A stretch of 26,154 nucleotides of DNA. It comes from Bryobacterales bacterium. GTDB taxonomy: Bacteria > Acidobacteriota > Terriglobia > Bryobacterales > Bryobacteraceae. Both the position numbers and the translations under genes were made by a program. Shown one piece after another: positions 22,116-26,154 of the stretch. Location: NCBI GenBank assembly GCA_003132905.1, contig PKZC01000268.1, forward strand, positions 3,210 through 29,363, read 5' to 3'. A model generated the notes under the pieces. That model searched no databases and was not told where the DNA came from. It was given only the letters and a program-made list of their open reading frames with translations. Every line of letters starts with the position of its first letter. Position 1 is the first letter of the stretch.

Positions 22116-22286
22116 TGAGCTACCGAAGCGCTGCCGTTCGGAGGATCGAGCCGTATCCAGCCTCCCGGAAACAATCAACATGAGCGTATCGTCGGCATCG
22201 CGCGGATTGAGAATCGGTCGTTCCACGGGAGAGCATAGGCCGTGATACGTCCAACTGGGAGAGTTTCCCGATGCGGCTGGATCGCC

Positions 22287-22307
22287 AAGCGGCATGGCCA
22301 GCCGCTT
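22287..22307. terminator. Terminator-like hairpin between convergent genes
   Basis: AAGCGGC (22287-22293), a 7-base loop and GCCGCTT (22301-22307) form a 7-bp stem in the gap between the HEPN gene and the convergent nuclease-like gene. The T-run is short, so its efficiency is uncertain. Confidence 0.35.
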
Positions 22308-22328
22308 TCATCGTGGCGGGATATCGTT

Positions 22329-24050
22329 CTAAATGAGATCCACGTTTCCATGATCGCTCGTTGCCCCGAAGACCAGCTGAATGGCGTCGCGCATCTTTTC
22401 GAATTTCGTCTTCAGCAACTCGTTACGTTGAGGAGCGATGCCGCGCTCTTGGCGGATGTCGTATATGGTCTGCCCCACGGAGATGAAAGGTCGCCGTGTG
22501 CGTGCCTCGCATAAGTTCTCCCAGGAGATCGTATTGCTTGCAGCATAGGGAAGGAGCTGTTCACATTCGTCGATCGACAGGACACAGAGTGGGCGGATTT
22601 CGGGCGCGCCCCCAACTTCTTGCTGAAACCGCTCGTTCAGATAGGCGTTGAATCCTGGACATTCTGTCGCAGGCTCATCGGTAATTAGGATAGAATAAAC
22701 GCGCTTTGGCCGCATGGCCGTGGGAATCTCTCCTGCAAGGACTGCCTTAGCAGCGCGAGTGAGCTGTAACACGGCCTTAGGCTTACCGCGCTCGTTCTCG
22801 ATGAACTTGCGTTCGATATCCTTCGCAAGTGTTCCGGCGTCGCCGCCTCGTTTGGCGGCATCCGTCAGGAGCGACGATTTGATCTCAAAAACGAAGACGG
22901 AAGGTCCCATGTCGAGAATCGCATCAACCTGGCCATCGTGATGGGCGATATCGATCGAGAGTAGTTGCGACGAGAGCGGATAGAACATGCGAAACTCGCG
23001 CGTGACATAAAGCTCAAAAGCGCGCCCCCACATTTCACGGAAAGTATCGCGGCGCTGCTTATCGATGCTGTCGAAGATCAGCCAATAGATGCCGGTTGTC
23101 AACAAGTCCGCCAGGAACTGCAGATCCAGGATGACAACGCGATCATCAATGCGCAGAAACGGCTGTTGACGCAGGATCGCCAGGCATCTAGCGATCGTGT
23201 CCGGATCACACAGGTCCTTCAAAAACTGCTCGCGGGTGTTCGGCTGGCTGCGGCGAAGTTTGGTTGCCAGTTCGGCGATCGTTAGCGCCCTCCTGTTCAG
23301 AAACCCTGACAGAAGACCCTGCGCACTCGGAAACTGATTGAATACCTCTTGTGGGTCGAAAGCAGCCGCGCGCTGGTTGTTAGCCTGCTTCAATCCAACC
23401 GCAAACAGGCCGAACACGATGGCGACCCACTCAAGCAAGGCAAAGCCGTCGATCTTCAGATTAGTGAACCCAATGCGATCCCGCAGACGTATGATCTCGA
23501 GATCACCTCCGGAAAGGAGATCGGTGAGGATTTCATAGACCCGGCCGAAGGAGGGTGTTTCAATTGGGTTATAGATATCCCAAGTGGCTATCGAGGCGCG
23601 GATTAGTTCGAGTGTCCCGAGCCCTAGGGCTTCCGGCGCGGATGGTACGAAGTCGTTCTGCAGCAACGCCAGTCTCCCCAATTCCGGCGGTGGAACATCG
23701 CTCTTGGGATCACAGTTCGTGCCATAAAGCAGGAGATTTCGGATGAGCAGAAGGTTGCCCAACCGGTGAAACACCACAGGGTCGGCCGGAGGAGCGGGCG
23801 CGACAGACGCGAGACGTCCTGCAATGTCGGGCGCAAGAAATTGACGTGCCAGTTGACTGTGGGCTTGTGCGCTTCGGTCAGCCGAGAGCTTATTGTTGAT
23901 CCAAGCTAGAGCCTGAACGGCGTCGAGGATAGGGGCGGACTGCAGGGCGCTCCATAGCTCCTCAGGACTCGCCTTCGAATAAAGCTCGGAGTATCTCACG
24001 TAGGCGTGAAAGCGCGGTCCAACCGGACTTGAGGCTTGATTCGGGATCAA
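22329..24050 (-). CDS. Large protein with PD-(D/E)XK-like nuclease motif, 573 residues, candidate defence gene
   Basis: I do not recognise the whole protein. Residues 1-300 are helix-rich without clear motifs; 200-220 (FALLEWVAIVFGLFAVGL) is hydrophobic but within a folded-looking context. Residues 336-395 look like a restriction-endonuclease-fold core: helix MWGRAFELYVTREF with E346, then DGQVDAILDMG (D376) and FVFEIKSS (E389, K391), i.e. D-x12-E-x-K; Q429 in AVLQLTRA may be the later conserved polar residue. Such cores occur in restriction and antiviral nucleases and in mobile-element proteins. TTG at 24050 is the first possible start, because an in-frame TGA lies 9 bases upstream; a GTG 17 codons later is an alternative. 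No Shine-Dalgarno is visible for either. It faces the HEPN module. Confidence 0.75.
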   Translation of the reverse strand: MIPNQASSPVGPRFHAYVRYSELYSKASPEELWSALQSAPILDAVQALAWINNKLSADRSAQAHSQLARQFLAPDIAGRLASVAPAPPADPVVFHRLGNLLLIRNLLLYGTNCDPKSDVPPPELGRLALLQNDFVPSAPEALGLGTLELIRASIATWDIYNPIETPSFGRVYEILTDLLSGGDLEIIRLRDRIGFTNLKIDGFALLEWVAIVFGLFAVGLKQANNQRAAAFDPQEVFNQFPSAQGLLSGFLNRRALTIAELATKLRRSQPNTREQFLKDLCDPDTIARCLAILRQQPFLRIDDRVVILDLQFLADLLTTGIYWLIFDSIDKQRRDTFREMWGRAFELYVTREFRMFYPLSSQLLSIDIAHHDGQVDAILDMGPSVFVFEIKSSLLTDAAKRGGDAGTLAKDIERKFIENERGKPKAVLQLTRAAKAVLAGEIPTAMRPKRVYSILITDEPATECPGFNAYLNERFQQEVGGAPEIRPLCVLSIDECEQLLPYAASNTISWENLCEARTRRPFISVGQTIYDIRQERGIAPQRNELLKTKFEKMRDAIQLVFGATSDHGNVDLI

Positions 24051-24262
24051 GTGGCTTCATCGACCGGCATCATGCGTGGCGTCCGGTCCCTGTAACGATT
24101 ATTGCCCGAGCAGCAGCCAACCGGAAGTCTTATCCCCTTTGACGTGTAGTCGGCTTTCGCTGATTGGGGTCGGAGACAGAGATTCGCAGGCCACAAACGA
24201 GCAACGGTCGTTTACGGTAAATTGACGCCTAACGGCCAACTTCCGATAGCTGTCGTCCACCT

Positions 24263-25078
24263 TTAGCCCTGCTCGCCGCGAGCATGGAAGTAGTTTCGGT
24301 AAATCTCTTTCACCTTGCCAACCAGGACCACGTACTCTGCCCCATCGAACTGAGGAAACATTTTAATTCTCACTACAAGGTCATCGTGCGGGATTATTTT
24401 GAAGCCGACCGAGACACTGCACTGCCTGACTGGAAATTCGCGCCGATCGGGGCATCCAACCCATCGTCCTATATCATCCGACTCGCCGAGCATCGCCGCC
24501 AACACGTAAACGCGCTCAAATGCCTTGAGGCCATACCTCTCCACGGCGTACCCGTAGGCCATCTTTGCGATGAACCGTGCAAAGTCCTCGGCTGAGTACT
24601 TGGGTGGAAGCACCCTATCCGCGTGATGCCTCCTCGCGATCTCCTCCCCTCTCTCGCCAAGCTCGAAGACATCCATTGACGTGCACTCGACTCCGCTCGC
24701 ATACGTACGCCCGTCGATAGAGGCAGGAAGCGGAAAAATGGGCAACCTAATTACCTTCCAGTGATCCTGCCAAACAGCATCTACGCGCTCAATTTGCCCC
24801 TGTCTCTCGATGAGCATCGGGTGTGGCTTCGCTCTCTCTTTGGGGCGTCGGGTCCTCGTACGGAGTGCGGCGCGCGCGGCGAACATCCCCTTGAGTACCT
24901 TCGCCTCTAGTGCGGATGTTATCTTTGCGCACCGTTCGCAGCTTGCCTCGAGGAGCACCAGCAAGCCGCTTAATCCGTAGGGAGTTATGTGTTCCTCCGA
25001 GAGCTCGCCTTCGGTTGCCCCGCAATAGATACATCTGCTGACTCTCGTTACCTGCCTTGCGTCGATAACCCTTCTCAC
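24263..25078 (-). CDS. HNH-type zinc-finger protein, 271 residues, putative endonuclease
   Basis: The N-terminal 50 residues hold an HNH/zinc-finger arrangement: CIYCG (C16, C19), SEEHITPYGLSG (E29, H30) and ASCERC (C47, C50). This matches HNH_5-like endonucleases. After it come a helical basic stretch (FAARAALRTRTRRPKERAKPH), a strand-rich middle and a C-terminal domain with DFARFIAKMAYGYAVERYG and EYVVLVGKVKEIYR. The last parts do not resemble a known domain to me. The start is GTG at 25078. It is on the same strand as the nuclease-like gene, 212 bases upstream of it, and the two may form a unit, though the gap suggests separate promoters. Confidence 0.7.
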   Translation of the reverse strand: MRRVIDARQVTRVSRCIYCGATEGELSEEHITPYGLSGLLVLLEASCERCAKITSALEAKVLKGMFAARAALRTRTRRPKERAKPHPMLIERQGQIERVDAVWQDHWKVIRLPIFPLPASIDGRTYASGVECTSMDVFELGERGEEIARRHHADRVLPPKYSAEDFARFIAKMAYGYAVERYGLKAFERVYVLAAMLGESDDIGRWVGCPDRREFPVRQCSVSVGFKIIPHDDLVVRIKMFPQFDGAEYVVLVGKVKEIYRNYFHARGEQG

Positions 25079-25134
25079 AGGATCGCCTGCCCCTTTTATA
25101 TTCTCGCTCCGTAATCTTCGTCCCGATGAACTGG

Positions 25135-25449
25135 TTACGACACTGTCTTCGCCGGTTGGGCGGACTGCGTCCTCCCCGTGCGCCGCCCACTATCCGGATC
25201 GTGCGGAATTAATCCAGATGGACGTAAAGTCGGCGTCACTGACTTCTGCTTCCTTACGTCCATCCCCCGAAACAGGCCCGCCCTTGCCCATGCGGTCATT
25301 GCGACCTCGCCGCTGATCGTAATCTCAACAAGGCCCAATACGTTCCATCTCCAGGGCACACCGGCGCACACGGTCAGCTTGACCTCACTCTCAGCGCTCA
25401 AGGAAATACCTGCCGCCGCAAAATTTCTCTCCAAGCCCCCAAGCTCCAC
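25135..25449 (-). CDS. Uncertain hypothetical ORF, 104 residues
   Basis: From GTG at 25449 the translation has stretches that look like a folded protein (SAESEVKLTVCAGVPWRWNV, VEITISGEVAMTAWARAG), then a low-complexity, arginine/serine-rich end. A same-length plus-strand frame lies opposite it (25178-25459) and is less convincing. No Shine-Dalgarno precedes the GTG. It may be the beginning of a degraded gene. No family is recognised. Confidence 0.3.
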   Translation of the reverse strand: MELGGLERNFAAAGISLSAESEVKLTVCAGVPWRWNVLGLVEITISGEVAMTAWARAGLFRGMDVRKQKSVTPTLRPSGLIPHDPDSGRRTGRTQSAQPAKTVS

Positions 25450-25581
25450 ACGTATCTAGGATGTCGGCGCCGTTCCCGCCAATCCAATCACAAACTCCGT
25501 CCCGTTCTTTCTATTTCTTCTTCAGCAAACAACGTCCGCCAGACAGTCAGCGCCATCCTCGCCCGTGTTATCCCGGTGACC

Positions 25582-25585
25582 GAGG
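25582..25585 (+). promoter_or_regulatory. Shine-Dalgarno supporting the start at 25593
   Basis: GAGG, 7 bases before the ATG at 25593. It supports this ATG as the true start of the gene that continues beyond the window and places the palindromic repeats inside its coding region. Confidence 0.6.
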
Positions 25586-25592
25586 TCGACAA

Positions 25593-26154
25593 ATGGCAAC
25601 CGCAGTCCAAGCTCCAGCAACACCAACAACAGATCCCGTCCAACGCTGGCTAGCCCGCAGAGGCGCGTGCCCCCAGCTCGATGCAGAAAAAATGGACTCA
25701 CCCGCGCCTTCGTTGGAAGCGACTTCTTCTAAAGCGCAAAGGGTGCGGCGCGCACCGCCAAATGAGCCAGGAATTTGCCCGCGCCGCACTCCGTTTTGCG
25801 CGACTGACAGAGAAGCGCAAAGGGTGCGGCGCGCACCGCCAAATGAGCCAGGAATTTGCCCGCGCCGCACTCCGTTTTGCGCGACCTATTCAGAAGCCCG
25901 ACGCGCCGCCATCAACCGCGCCAACTCCACGCACTCCACCGGCCCGCGCACCGAATCGGGCAAGCAGCGTTCCTCGCTCAACGCCGTCAGCCATGGCCTT
26001 ACCGCCCGCACCGCCGTCCTGCCCACAGAGGACCCCGACACCTACCAGCGCCACATCCAGCAATTTCTCGATGAGTACCGGCCCGGCACACCCACAGAAA
26101 CTCAACTGGTTCACGAAATCGCCGACACCGGTTGGCGCCTCAACCGCATCCCAT
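25593..26154 (+). CDS. Conserved acidobacterial 'STGPRTESGK' protein with in-frame repeat insertion (3' truncated by window)
   Basis: Open from ATG 25593 to the window edge (187 codons seen). Residues 1-47 are low-complexity. Residues 48-98 are encoded by two copies of an 81-base period (27 codons), each giving AQRVRRAPPNEPGICPRRTP plus FCAT. From about 100 begins a conserved domain: SEARRAAINRANSTHSTG, PRTESGKQRSSLNAVSHGLTA, VLPTEDPDTYQRHIQQFLDEYRP, TETQLVHEIADTGWRLNRI. This block is common and multi-copy in Acidobacteriota in my recollection; its function is unknown, and a DNA-binding or mobile-element role is only a suggestion from its basic start and copy number. The 27-residue repeats are not usual for the family. 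Confidence 0.8.
   Translation, partial: MATAVQAPATPTTDPVQRWLARRGACPQLDAEKMDSPAPSLEATSSKAQRVRRAPPNEPGICPRRTPFCATDREAQRVRRAPPNEPGICPRRTPFCATYSEARRAAINRANSTHSTGPRTESGKQRSSLNAVSHGLTARTAVLPTEDPDTYQRHIQQFLDEYRPGTPTETQLVHEIADTGWRLNRIP
25732..25804. repeat. Palindromic REP-like element, copy 1 (73 bp)
   Basis: Identical to 25813-25885. Its ends form imperfect inverted repeats (GCGCAAAGGGTGCGGCGCG against CGCGCCGCACTCC plus GTTTTGCGC), and inside the left arm is a tight hairpin GGTGCG-GCG-CGCACC. It lies in the coding frame of the 25593 gene. Confidence 0.9.
25813..25885. repeat. Palindromic REP-like element, copy 2 (73 bp)
   Basis: An exact copy of 25732-25804, separated from it by 8 bases. The period of 81 bases keeps the reading frame. 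The perfect identity suggests recent duplication. Confidence 0.9.

Larger units (their letters stand above)
25079..25592. other. Region of 514 bp without a firmly supported gene
   Basis: The strand switches here from the minus-strand HNH gene to the plus-strand repeat-bearing gene. The only coding candidate is the low-confidence minus ORF at 25135-25449. Bases 25450-25592 show no ORF, hairpin or recognisable promoter apart from the Shine-Dalgarno at 25582-25585. Confidence 0.5.

Noticed and set aside
24166..24182. GGGGTCGGAGACAGAGA-like string upstream of the nuclease-like gene
   Set aside because: It recalls short sequences seen near REP-associated transposases, but there is no inverted partner and no transposase here.
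25568..25870. 100-codon minus-strand ORF containing two copies of a repeat peptide
   Set aside because: It merely reads the palindromic repeats on the other strand; the plus-strand frame has a ribosome-binding site and continues into a conserved domain.
1..26154. CRISPR arrays, tRNA or rRNA genes, transposase genes
   Set aside because: No regularly spaced direct repeats beyond the two-copy element at 25732-25885, no tRNA-like cloverleaf or rRNA core noticed, and no transposase or integrase motif found by eye.

Overview
The window looks like chromosomal DNA of an acidobacterium close to Candidatus Solibacter / Bryobacter. The evidence is family-level recognition without a database search: two proteins end in the 'Solibacter C-terminal' module (TIGR03437 type), there is a stand-alone MacB-like permease of the acidobacterial orphan type, a large sedolisin protease, a DUF5818-like secreted protein, and a repeat-bearing 'STGPRTESGK / NAVSHGLTA' protein typical of this phylum. 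I see no rRNA, tRNA, CRISPR array or complete insertion sequence.

Layout. 1-864: the 3' end of a secreted Ig-like/TIGR03437 protein. 947-2080: a protein resembling only the N-terminal half of UvrC. 2057-6431 (minus): a tightly overlapping five-gene operon, read egtB, egtD, ABC ATPase, ABC permease, lipoprotein binding protein. It joins ergothioneine synthesis to a transporter of the quaternary-amine (OpuC/OsmU) class and is the clearest biological story here. 6516-7713: a strong terminator and small hypothetical genes, including a 57-residue membrane protein. 7722-9085: an eroded accessory patch with a fragment of an Ig-like surface protein, a DUF6984-like protein, a TGA-interrupted small ORF and a small charged antitoxin-like protein. 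9091-13436: housekeeping genes (MBL-fold hydrolase, CopD-like membrane protein, YgfZ-type folate-binding protein, coiled-coil membrane protein, thymidine kinase, methyltransferase). 13465-17035: orphan MacB-like permease and two secreted proteins. 17062-20932 (minus): sedolisin and two small secreted proteins.

21310-25078 reads as an accessory, defence-like island: a HEPN gene with a small partner, a 573-residue protein with a PD-(D/E)XK-type nuclease motif, and an HNH-type zinc-finger protein. The window ends inside a gene (25593 onward) whose N-terminal coding region carries two tandem, in-frame copies of a 73-bp palindromic element.

The two observations I consider most worth following are the ergothioneine biosynthesis-transport operon and the in-frame palindromic repeat. 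The HEPN and nuclease genes are the best candidates for an undescribed immune or toxin-antitoxin system. All family names come from reading motifs by eye.
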